Below are positions 23,100-34,431 of a stretch of 64,000 bases of DNA, piece by piece. The number at the start of each line of letters is the position of its first letter. Positions within the stretch are counted from its first letter, which is position 1. The translations under genes were made by a program, and so were the position numbers. The notes under the pieces were generated by a model that saw nothing but the letters and a program-made list of their open reading frames with translations, ran no database searches and had not been told where the DNA came from. Origin of the DNA: Neocallimastix lanati (nom. inval.) (Eukaryota > Neocallimastigomycota > Neocallimastigomycetes > Neocallimastigales > Neocallimastigaceae); NCBI GenBank assembly GCA_016946835.1, contig JACVTC010000234.1:10001-74000 (forward strand), given 5' to 3'.

Positions 23100-23980
23100 A
23101 AATTTCTTTTTATTAAAAATTATTTATTATTTATTAATATAAAATTTTATTTTTGAAGTACACATATTTAATTTTTAAGAAATATTTACAATATTTATAT
23201 TTTTTTATGAATTTAAAGTATAATTAGTTGTTTATAATTTAAGTAATTTTATAGAATTATTGAATTAATTTTATATCAATAATTCATTTTTGTTTTAATT
23301 TTTATAAATATAATAATATAATATTCAAATATAATTTAATTAAAAATAATTATAAAATAAATATATAGAAAATAGTTTTTACTATTTTCTTTGATATTTT
23401 TAAGTTAAATAAATTGTTTTTAAAGATTAATATAATAAATTTAATAATCTTTAATTATTTTAAATAATACTTGTAATTATTTTCAAAAATAAAATAAAAT
23501 TTTTATAATATTTAGTTAATAAATTTGATAATATTTAAATAATAATTTTTATAATAAGTAATAATTTTTAATAATAATTTTTAATAATAAATTTAATTAA
23601 TAATCTTAATAATTTTATAATAATATTTAATAGTTATAATAAATAAATTTTTATAATAATATTTAATAATATTTAATAATTTTAATAATTTTATAATATT
23701 AATAGTTTATAATAATTTTTATAATAATATTTAATTAATAATTTTAATAATTTTATAATAATTTTTATAATAATATTTAATTAATAGTTTTAATAATTTA
23801 GTATCTTAAAAGTATAATTTTAATATTTACAATTGTATTTTTAATATATACATATATTTAATAATATAACAATAAAGTAATTAATTAAAATTTATTTACA
23901 TTATTTACAAGTTAAAATTAATTTATATCAAAATAAGTTAAATTTTATTATTAAGTTTAGGTTATCAAGAATATAGGAAA
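23100..23980. other. AT-rich simple-repeat-like DNA
   Basis: Words such as TTTATAATAATATTTAATTAAT recur irregularly at 23540-23800. No gene is seen. Confidence 0.5.
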
Positions 23981-23981
23981 G

Positions 23982-24047
23982 TACAATTTAGTAAAGAATT
24001 ATTAATAATAAAATAAAGGTTATTAATTCATTCTTTACCATTTTGTA
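23982..24047. repeat. Second hairpin of the GTAAAGAA/TTCTTTAC family
   Basis: GTAAAGAATTATTAATAA pairs with TTATTAATTCATTCTTTAC, a stem of about 17 bp with one bulge. It shares its base and size with the hairpin at 22935. Confidence 0.45.
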
Positions 24048-25660
24048 ATAATTTAATTATAAAATTTATTAGAATTAAATTATTAACTACAACTTAATAA
24101 TAACTAAATAATAATTATTATTAAATTGAGAAAACAAAAAAAAAGATAAATATACTTATCTTCTATAAGAAAGAGTTTATTATAACTAATTATAATAAAC
24201 TAATAACACAAAATTGTCAAAGAGAAAAGATTATTTTATTTTATTTTTTAAAATTGTTTTTTTATTAAAACTTACTTTATTAAAATAGAAATATAAAAAT
24301 TTATTAATGTTATTACTATATTATAATTGTTATAATAATAACTCTTGATTTCTCAAAGAGAATTCAAGAGCCTTATTTATACTTTTTATGAAAAATAAGG
24401 TTAAATTAAAAAATGTTTTCTAATCTTAACAAATCTCTTATCTAGGAAAAGATTAGAGAGAAAAACCTAGATAAGATTTTTGATCGATATTCTATCCATA
24501 TCGATCATCGTATCAATTAGGTAAAACCAATTACTTTTAAAAAGTGATTGGGAAAAACCCTAATTGACCGATTAGCTAATCTAATTTAATTGATCGAAAA
24601 TAAAAGAATAAAATAATAAAAGATATTTCTACCATAAAATCATAAATTTTCAAATAAGGAAAATAACATAATAATGATATTAATAAACAAAATACAGAAT
24701 ACATTATTAAGTACATATTAGAATACATAATATATTTGTTTACAATTTAATTAAATAAATAAACTAAGACTAATAAATTTAATAATTAAATGTATAATTA
24801 AATAAACTATAATTATTTATAAATGTATAAATAATAATTAATTAAATAAATTTGTGTATTAAATTAATGATTATTTAATATTGAGTTTAATAAATTATTA
24901 ATAATATTTAAATGAATAAATATTATATAATTAAATAAAGTTATAATTATAACTTAACTAAGAAAATATAATTATTTTATTTAAAAATAATTATAGATTC
25001 TTACACATTTGTGATACGGGCTGGGGTTGAAACACTAAGATATTCAAAACAAAAAAAATAAATATTAACACATAACTATAAAAATAAATTTGGAAACAAG
25101 AAAAAAAAAAAATTAAATTTTAAAATATTTTTTATTTAAATTTAAAATTAAAATTATTTGTTCCCCGTATTAAAAAGAAAGAAATTTATTCTTCTTTTTA
25201 TACTTTTATTTTAATACATTTTATTTATTATTAATATATTCTTTATAAAAAAAAACTATTATAACTATTTTATTTTAATTTTTAACTATTATTTTAAATC
25301 ATTTTTTAAAAAAAAATAATATTTTTTTAAATTAAAATATAAAAATTAATTTAGAGATTGTATCACGAAGGGCATTCCGGGCGGTAGCTTCTTCTTGATA
25401 TTGTTTTTCGGAGAGAGAGAATTATACAGAATTGATATTTTCTGTATTTTAGATCATTTTTTTTATTATTGAAATTCTGTATTTTAGTTCATTTTTATTT
25501 TTAATAAAGATTTAATTTATTTTTGATTTTTGATTTATTTTTAGTTTATTTCAAAGGTTTAGAAAATATTATACAGAAACTTATAATTCTGTATTTTATA
25601 TCAAATATTTATTGAAATAGGTTTTTATTATTCTTAATATAAAAATAAGAATTAATAATG
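24048..25660. other. Non-coding region with short inverted repeats
   Basis: Several local stems occur, for example GATCGATAT ... ATATCGATC (24482-24506) and CAATTAGG ... CCTAATTG (24515-24563). At 25006 TTTGTGATACGGGCTGGGG and at 25366 TGTATCACGAAGGGCATTCC are GC-richer islands related to the sites at 26806 and 28242. No open gene is seen. These could be retroelement ends, but no clean LTR pair was found. Confidence 0.35.
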
Positions 25661-26040
25661 ATTTAAATATTATATAATTTTTAATAAGAATATTTAATAA
25701 TAATTTTTATTATATTTAATATTAATAAAAGATTTTAATAAGAATATTTAATAATAATTTTTATTATATTTGATATTAATAAAAGAAATTTATAAGAATA
25801 TTTAATAATAATTTTTATTATATTTGATATTAATAAAAGAATTTTATAAGAATATTTAATAATAATTTTTATTATATTTGATATTAATAAAAGAATTTTA
25901 TAAGAATATTTAATAATAATTTTTATTATATTTGATATTAATAAAAGAAATTTATAAGAATATTTAATAATAGTTTTTATTATATTTGATATTAATAAAA
26001 GATTTTAATAAGAATATTTAATAATAATTTTATTTTATTA
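25660..26040. repeat. ~54-bp tandem repeat, about 7 copies
   Basis: The unit contains ATATTTAATAATAATTTTTA followed by TTATATTTGATATTAATAAA and AGAATTTTATAAGA, with minor variants per copy. The core TTGATATTAATAAAA is also found in the MULE-associated repeats at 54.8 and 58.0 kb. Confidence 0.75.
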
Positions 26041-28248
26041 TTATTAATGTTAAGATTCTGATATAGTTTATAATTTAAATTCAAATAAAATAATATGTTT
26101 TATTAAAATTATTCACTAAGTCGATATGTCTATATAGTAATATACTATATAGATATATAATAATAATAATAAATATTTAAATGTTTAGTTTAATAAAAAT
26201 TTATTTATAATAAACTTTGATAATTAGAATTATCAAATTAATTTGATTTTAAATTTATTGATTTTATTTAATAATAAAATATCTATAATATATTACTATT
26301 AAGGTAATTTTACAATAACCTTACAAAGAACATAAAAGATAGATTTTTACATCTTTCTTTTATACTTTGTAAGTTACATAATAAAAATATTTAATTATAA
26401 GATAGTAATAATATAGTAATATAAATAATAATAAAATATAAGGATAAATTTAATTATATAATTAATTTGAATAATTGAATTTAATATAGATATGTTGTAA
26501 ACATATATAAAAACATAATATAAATAAAATACACGTGACGTCAAATGTATCATTGAAATTAATTATTAATATAAACCTTATTTATTAATATTCTCAGAAT
26601 TATTAGGCCTAAGATAACCCTTTAAATATTAAACAAGAATTTATATTAATTATTAATTATTTAAATATATATATTATTTATAATTAAATAAATAATATTT
26701 TTAATTATTGAAATGTAAATAACTGAAATTGAGATTACAATTCAGTTATAATTTCAACAATTAAGAGTATTTAATAGGAAATACAAGGTATTTAGTGACA
26801 CCCCGTATCATTTGTGATACGATATTTTATTAAACATCAATATCAATATTTATTTTATTTTATTTGGACGATAACAGTAGGGAATAATTGACAAAATAAT
26901 ATATTCTAATATTATATAGAATAATACACACAATAATAATATTCACACTTTAATATTTAGTTTATTTATTTTATTTATTTATTATCACTCATCAATAAAA
27001 ATACATCATCAATATAAATATTTGTTAACTAGTTAAAATATAATTAAATCATTCAATAAAATATAATTAATTACTAGAATCTCTTATGTTATTAATGTAA
27101 ACTAAATATAAAACTACACTAAACTATACTAATAAACATGTTTATAGGTTAAATTATTAATAAACTAAATTAATATTAATAAAAGAACCATTCTTTAAAC
27201 TATTATTTACTAACTATATATATTATTACTAAATTATTATTAACCAATAAGATTTCAGTAACCTAAATTTCACTAAATTATGGTATTTATGGTGGTTGTA
27301 AAATAAAATAATAGCTTAGGTCGGCGAGGACAGACTATAATTTATTTTACACTATTTTGTTATATCAACACTATAATTAATTATTAACTAAAACACTAAA
27401 ACTAAAAAACTAATTTAATTTTTTGTTTTATAAAAAAATCCTTTTATTAATATTTCTTATTTGTTGAATTTAACTATTCTAAAATCAACAATCACTTACC
27501 TGGGTACCGTAGGGTCCTTTACCGGAAAGCCTACTAGCAGTTAAGATTTTAAAATAAAATTTAAAATAAATTTGTTTTATAAAAGATAACTATTCTAATA
27601 ATAGTTATAATACTAATTAATAAAATATAAAATTTGTACTATCTATCTTATCTATAATATTTCCTATACTATTCTATTTTCTAACTAAACTATACTATTT
27701 TCTATACTATTTTCCAACTATCGTTCAATAGTTGAAAATTAACTCTTTTTATACTTTTTGAAAATTAAAATTTAAATTGAATAGATTGTAATAAACTAAC
27801 TAAAATATTATTATATATTTGTAATTACATTTAATAATAAATTACATGAATTTTTATGAGTTATTTTAATATAAAAACTATTTAAAACTATCTAATATTT
27901 CTAAAATAAATAAACAAAACGGCAAGTTTTTGTAAACAAACGGAAAAGGCAATTTTTCTTTGATTATTTTAATTTAACTAATTTATGACTAATTATTTTT
28001 AATTTACAAGTTTCATGACTAATTATTTTTAATTTACAAAGTTTCATGATTCAAAGTGAGTAATAATGATGTAAATTCTCCAAATAATTTAGTCATACAT
28101 TTTTGAGAAAATTAATTAAATTAATAATTTGGAATACATTTAAATTTATATTAAAAATTTGGAAAACATTTTTATCCACAATAATTTACATTACATTACA
28201 TTTAAATACGTATTCAAATTATTAAATATTTTACAGTGGTACCGTATC
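26041..28248. other. AT-rich non-coding region, right part of the 14.8-kb insertion
   Basis: No gene is seen. GC-richer islands lie at 26800-26825 (CCCCGTATCATTTGTGATACG), 27315-27340 and 27500-27540 (TACCTGGGTACCGTAGGGTC). A stem AAGGTAATTTTACAATAACCTT occurs at about 26302. It ends at GGTACCGTATC just before the 23-nt duplicate. Confidence 0.4.
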
Positions 28249-28271
28249 ATTTGATACTGTCATCCAGTTCT
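28249..28271. repeat. 23-nt near-duplicate flanking the 14.8-kb insertion, right copy
   Basis: Partner of 13402-13424 (one mismatch). It overlaps the 5' end of the SINE. Confidence 0.6.
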
Positions 28272-28683
28272 TATCCTGGGTTGTTAAGTCATTGGCTTAT
28301 CATACCAAAGGTCTCTGGATCGACCCCCACAAGTATCATATCTTCATAATTTTTCCCTTTGGGTTTTGCGTGAAAGGTTAGAGGTTAAACAATACTCAGG
28401 TAGGTATACTTTCTATGTTTTCTATATTTCTAACACTACAAGAACCCCATTGCGTAAGCATTGTCTGAGAGGATTTACAGTGTCCAGCTCCTCTTGGATG
28501 GCAAGGACGCCACCTATAGTTGGCTTTGCTTTCCCTCAAGGATCGCATAGGGTGCTTCTATATGTAGTTTCTTTGCTTATGGGGAGTTGAGAGCGTCGAC
28601 GCCGTACCGGTATGGCAGTTAATCATACACCCATATTATTATATGGGAAGACCAAAGTCTTCAGTCTATAAAAAAAAAAAAAA
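28260..28683 (+). mobile_element. tRNA-headed SINE with poly(A) tail
   Basis: A GC-richer unit of about 424 bp. The head has an A-box-like TTGTTAAGTCATTGG (about 28279) and a B-box-like GGATCGACCCC (about 28317), spaced as in a tRNA gene. The body has no usable frame, and the unit ends in a 14-A tail at 28670-28683. A 15-bp target duplication (TTTAATTTGATATTG at 13398 and 28684) brackets the SINE once the 14.8-kb secondary insertion is set aside. It sits in the leader of the 28.9-kb ATPase gene. Confidence 0.6.
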
Positions 28684-28698
28684 TTTAATTTGATATTG
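28684..28698. repeat. 15-bp target-site duplication, right copy
   Basis: TTTAATTTGATATTG, immediately after the SINE poly(A). From here the array leader resumes with TTTGATTATTAATAT. Confidence 0.7.
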
Positions 28699-28862
28699 TT
28701 TGATTATTAATATTATATAAGAAAATTAAATTATTTTCAAGTAAAACATTTTATTATTAATATTTTAATTTTTATTTGAAAAGGAGTTATTATATAAAAA
28801 AACAAGTTTTAATTTATTTATTTATTTATTTTATTTGATTATATACTCACTATTTTGTTAAT

Positions 28863-30670
28863 ATGTTCATAATAAATATATTTAAATCATTATTAAAAAA
28901 AAAAAAAAAAAAAAGGGTTTATTCTTGATAACGGAGAAATGTATGAATTATATAAAGGTTTACTTGAAGAAAAATATTTTGTAGATAAATCAAGCATAAT
29001 AAATGATTTTAATAAATTAATTAATAAAAATTCTGAAAAATATGTGTGTATTACAAAACCCAGAAGATTTGGTAAAACCTCAATAGCAGCAATGTTAATA
29101 TCGTATTATAGTGAAAATATTGATTCTAAAGAAATATTTGATAAATTAAAAGTATCCAAAGGAAAAAGTTCTGATATTAAAGAGAGAAAAAACGAAATTA
29201 AACAATATAAAAAATTTCAAGGAAAATATCACACCATATATTTAGATTTATCAAGCAATGTTTTTTCTTTCGAAACTTTAAACGCATACATATCTTCAAT
29301 TAATATGGACTTAAAAACAGATATTGAAGAACTATATCCTAATTCTAAAGTATTAAATACATATAAAGATAATATAGTTTATAATTTAAAAAAATTATAT
29401 TTAGAAACAGATAAAAAGTTTATTCTTGTTATTGATGAATGGGACTACATAATCACCAGTAAAAAGTTTACAGATAAAGAACGCAAAGAATATATTAATT
29501 TTTTAAAGTATTTAATTAAAGATCATACCTATTTAGCCTTTGTTTATATAACAGGAATAACACCAATTGCAAAGGAATTATCTCAATCTACATTAAATTG
29601 TTTTAGGGAATATACTATGTTAAATGATAAAAAATATTACAAATATTTTGGATTTACGGAAGAAGAAGTTCGTGAGCTATGTAGTAAAAATAAAAATTTA
29701 ACCTTTGACGATTTAGAAAGTTGGTATAATGGATATAAATCGTATGATGGTAAAAAAATTTTTAATACATGGTCAGTTATTCATGCATTAAATTCGGATA
29801 TCATTGAAAATTATTGGTCACAAACACAAAGTTTCAATGAGGTGAAAAGAACGATTAATTTTGATATCGTTGGTGTTAAAGAAGATATTTTAGAATTGAT
29901 TAATGGTAATGAAATTAAAATAAAATTGGAAAATTATGGAGTAGAAGATTTCCAAAAAGAATCGGAAGATCAAGTACATATGAAGGAAATATTATATTCA
30001 AAAATGGTTACTTTTTGATATTTAACATACTATAAAGGAAAAATATCATTCCAAATGAAGAATTACGGGAAGAATTTATAAAGTCTTTATGCATTAATAA
30101 ATGTGATATACAATATATCTATGATATGATAAAGAATTCGGATGAAATGTTAGAAGTGACATTACATAAAAATGTCAAAACAATGTGTGAAATTTTAGAT
30201 AAATTACACATGGAAAAAATTATTATTGAAGATAAACTAGATCATGGAAATTTAAAACGCGTTATAGATTATTCATATTTTAATGCTCGGACGAAGTATG
30301 ATATTGAAGAAGAATCACCCCGTGGTCACGGAAGAGCGGATATTATTTTTCTTCCCAAAAGAAAAAATAAAGTAAATGGAGAAATTATAATAATTGAATT
30401 AAAAGTGAATAGTACGGCAAAAAAAGCTATTAATCAAATACATCAAAAAAAGTATTATAATGGTTTAAAAAAAAAAGGATATTATGGAAATATTTTATTA
30501 ATGGAATAAATTACGACCAGAAAAAAGTAGAATATAGTTACGTAATAGAAGAATACAATAACAATATGAAATTATTATCAACATCAGAATCAGCTAAGAG
30601 AAAAAGGAGAAATGAACTTGAAATTAATAGTGAAAATAAAAGATTAAAGAGTAGTAGTAGTAAACCATAA
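28863..30670 (+). pseudogene. AAA-ATPase-like / PD-(D/E)XK gene, a few frame lesions
   Basis: The ATPase half is open from 28939 to 30018 (359 aa; TKPRRFGKTS and FILVIDEWDY present). An extra T then creates TGA at MVTF*, a lost C follows in the KISIPNEE segment, and a lost T in LLIGIN stops the nuclease frame at 30509. The nuclease core HGRADIIF ... GEIIIIELK is intact within 30126-30509. The upstream ATG (28863) is out of frame with the body because its A tract is 20 long, compared with 16 in the 7442 copy, so 28939 is the usable start. Its leader is interrupted by the SINE and 14.8-kb insertion. Confidence 0.75.
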
Positions 30671-31009
30671 AATAATTAATTTCAAATACTATTAAAATAA
30701 TAAACTTTTAAATTGTAAATAATATATAAAAAAATGATTAAAGTAAATGATTTTTTTTTATATATAATATAAATTTTGTAATATAATAATTAATAATTTT
30801 ATTTAATAAAAGTTGGAAGAAATAGCTATTCAAATGTTCTAAAAATAAATAAAAAATTTTTTTATTAATTATATTATATTATATAAAATTTTTAATTAGA
30901 GTCAAAAAATAAAATAAATCATTTAAAATTAAAAGAATTTTTTTTTTTTTGTTATTTTTATTTTTATCAATTTTAATATATTTATCAATTATTTAGGAAA
31001 ATAATAAAT
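30671..31009. other. Conserved 3' flank of ATPase unit
   Basis: Nearly the same sequence as at 9863 and 41947; no gene. Confidence 0.55.
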
Positions 31010-31430
31010 AATTATGTTCTCTGAATGTGCTACATTTCTTTTTTTTGTACCGATTTATGCACTTAGGTATCCATTCTTTCAATTATTAATAAAGATGACT
31101 TATGAAATTGCAATAATTACAATAATGAATAAAAATATTATTATAAGATTTAAAATTCTTTCTAAAAATTTTAACCAAAATATTATAGGACTCTACTATT
31201 TCAAATGGTATCATCAGACCTAAACAATTTGGATTCTGTAATAAGAAATAAAATGTTAGTTTATTTTATTCTCTTTAAGAAATATGACAAAGAAAACAAA
31301 TAATAGTAAATTCGCATATATTGCAGTTCTTGATATAAGTAAAAAAATTAAGACTAAACTGTTATATTCTTATAAATTTCAGTAATCTGGGAATACATAG
31401 TGAATGACTTTAACTAATCACTAACCTTTG
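31010..31430 (+). mobile_element. LINE RT fragment, array copy 2
   Basis: A 69-codon frame (31014-31223) reads YPFFQLLIKMTYEIAIITIM and FKILSKNFNQNIIG. IIRPKQFGFCNKK follows in the next frame. It is homologous to the 10.2-kb fragment and dead. Confidence 0.6.
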
Positions 31431-31749
31431 TCGTACATTCAAAGCTCGATCATATTTTAATGTTTCCAATATTTTCATTATTTTATCTTATGAATATATT
31501 TTTTTTTTATTTTTTTTTTTAAATTTTTTATAATCTTTATAAACTTATGTATTATTAATTGTGTAATAAATAAATTTAAAGTTACATTTATTCTTGTTCA
31601 AAAAAAAAAAAAAAAAAAAAAAAAATTTTTTTTTATTTTATGTAATATTTAAACATTTTATTAAAATAATAAATAAATAGTAAATAAAAAGCAAGTAATA
31701 ATGAGTTTTTAATAACAAAAATTAAAAAAATTTTCTAGCAAATCATTAA

Positions 31750-32266
31750 CAAAGATAAAAAAAAATTTAATTAAATAAAAAAATATCCACAATGATATGG
31801 ACTGTTTTTCCAGGTCCATAGAAAGTTGATGGAAAAGGAATAGCCTGTATCAGGCGTATTAATTATAGTTTTCTATGATTCTGATGATAATTTATGGTTA
31901 TCCTTTCTAAACTGGTTTCTATTACGAAGATAGTAAATTGAAATACTGGATGACTTTTGAAAGTGAAACCGATGTTTTTTATTGTTTTAAACTGGATATG
32001 TTGAAACTTTGGAGTTGTATTATTATTATTGTGTAGTTCCAAAGTTTTTAATCTCTTTCATGGTTGAAGACGCAAAAATATAAGAAATAAAAATAAAACC
32101 TCATAAAATAACCTTTGTGGATGTCTGATTAATACTTATACTATATCAGGAATCCCACTTCTTGAGAAAACAGCGGTTTCTTTTTTAAGCAAAATAATGT
32201 ATAACTGTTTCGAATCACCATTGGTTCCAATTTATTAAACATAAAAACACAGTTATCAGGGGCGCC

Positions 32267-32307
<41 letters not shown>

Positions 32308-32420
32308 AGGTAAACAAGCATGGAGTACTAAAGTCCATATCGCTTTATGTGGTCATGCTACCAAAAGGAATTAAAATTCCTCTTTGGAAAGTCAAATTCA
32401 TTAATTTCGCTATTTAAAAT
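31750..32420. repeat. Block X, copy 2
   Basis: Full-length copy. On the minus strand it contains the reading MDFSTPCLFTC, then poly-Phe from the T run, then IGAPDNCVFMFNKLEPMVIR. The part from about 32130 onward is nearly the same at 61297-61590. Confidence 0.55.
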
Positions 32421-32689
32421 TTATTTTGATTAATGAATTTTAATAAGAAATTATTAATGTATATTCCTTTTTTATTTTTTTAGAATAATACACTATACTA
32501 TTTTCGGTGATCCATATATTTTCATTATTAATTTTTTGAATTTTATAATTTATTTTTTTTTTCTATACTTTTATATTTTTTTATATACAAATTAGATAAT
32601 AATATAATAATATATTATTATCTAATTCATATAATAAATAAAAAGCAAATCAAGTTTGAGTTATAAAAAAAAAAAAAAAAAAAATTAAA

Positions 32690-33981
32690 CAGTGACAATA
32701 TCAGTAACGTATTAAATTAAAAGTATGCATTCCAAATAAATATTTGAAAAATTAAAGGTTTTCAAACGAATCTAAATTAATCAGTATAAAAAATTTCAAG
32801 GAAAATTTCACACTATTTATTTAGATTTATTAAAAAATGTTAATTATTTCCTAACTTTAAACAACTATTTACCTTCAATTAATGAAGAACTGAAAGAAGA
32901 TATTGAAATACTATATCCTTTTTCTGAAATATCAAATGAATATATACAAATTTAACTAATTATTATTTAGAGACCAGTAAAAAATTTGTTTTTGTTATTG
33001 ATGAATAATTAGGAGTAAAGGGTTAAGCTTACAAATAAAGAAAGCGATGATTATCTATTTTTTTAAAGGATTTAATTAGAGATAGTTCTTATTTAATCTA
33101 TTCTTATATGATAGGAATAGTAACAATTGCTAAGGATTTTTGAGTCCACATTAAATCGTTCTATGGCATATATAATATTAAATGATAAAAAATATTATCA
33201 ATATATTAGATTTACGTAAGAGAAAGTTATAGATCTATGCAATAAAAAAAAAGAATTAACCTTTGAAGATTTAGGGCGTACGCATTAAGGACATAAAGCT
33301 TATAATAATGAAAAAACTTTTAATCCATGTTTAGTCTATGTACATTAAATTCGAATAGCATTGTATCAAATCAAGGCGATACAATGATGAGAAAGAAATA
33401 ATTAATTATGACATTGTTAGTGTATTCGATGATATTTTAAAATTAATTAATAAAAATAATATTGAAATAAAAATAAATAATTATGAAAAGGATAATATTC
33501 AAAATAAATTAGAAATTAATTTAGATGATTCCAAGAAAAATTATAAAATTATGATTATATAAAGATGAATTATATTCAAAAATAGTTACTTTTGGATATT
33601 TAACATACTATAATGGAGAAACATTTCAAATAAAGAATTGGAAAAAAAATTTATACACGTTTTGTAAAAAAGAAGTGATAAGCAAATTTTTTAAGATTTA
33701 ATAGAATATTCTAATGAAATGTTGAAAGTGACGTTAAATAAATATGTAAAAATAATGTGTAAAATTTTAAAAAATCAACACCTGAAAGAAATTTGTATAG
33801 TGGATACAATTGATTATATAAATTTAAAATTAGTTATAATAGTTTATGCTTATTTTCATGCTCAAATAAAGCAATACATTGTTGAAGTTAATCTTTATTT
33901 TTTTTTTTTTTTCCAAAAAAAAATTTACTCTTTCCTTAAAATGAAGTGAATAAAGAAATTACAATAATGGAATGAATTAAA
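32690..33981 (+). pseudogene. Decayed AAA-ATPase-like/PD-(D/E)XK gene copy
   Basis: Older-layer copy. It shows FQGKFHTIYLDLLKNVNYF, LETSKKFVFVID (Walker B partly lost), YLLYNGETFQIKNW and MLKVTLNKYVKIMCKILKNQ. Stops and shifts are frequent and the nuclease core is absent. It is almost identical to 61855-63185 except for a few short indels, including loss of a short piece and a different arrangement near 33900 compared with 63070. Confidence 0.75.
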
Positions 33982-34066
33982 TAATTAAATAAAAGATTGT
34001 CCAAAATAAAATTTTTATTTCATTAATTTTTTTAATATACCAAAATTTTTAATACATTTATTTTAA

Positions 34067-34091
34067 TACGTAAATTTTATACAATTACGTA
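34067..34091. promoter_or_regulatory. Conserved palindrome TACGTAA-N11-TTACGTA
   Basis: Perfect arms, 364 bp before the intact 34431 start codon. Confidence 0.5.
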
Positions 34092-34400
34092 TTTAATTAA
34101 TAAAAAAAAAAAAAAAAATGATTGGTAAAAAACATTAAAAATAATAAATACTTTATTTATATTCAATTTTTAATTTGATATTGTTTGATTATTAATCTAT
34201 ATTATTATTATTTTTTATTATTTTATAAGAAAATTAAATTATTTCAATAAAAAAATAGTTTATTATTAATATTTTAATTTTTATTTGAAAAGTAGTGAAT
34301 ATATATAAATAAAACAAGTTTTATTTAATTTATTTATTTATTTTTTTTTTTTTGCTATTTTACTTATTCTTTTGTTAATGAGTTTCTAATTAATATATAT

Positions 34401-34430
<30 letters not shown>

Positions 34431-34431
<1 letters not shown>

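Noticed and set aside
28366-28590. 74-aa frame in the GC-richer island
   Set aside because: Lies in the body of the SINE; no similarity to a protein family and explained by higher GC.
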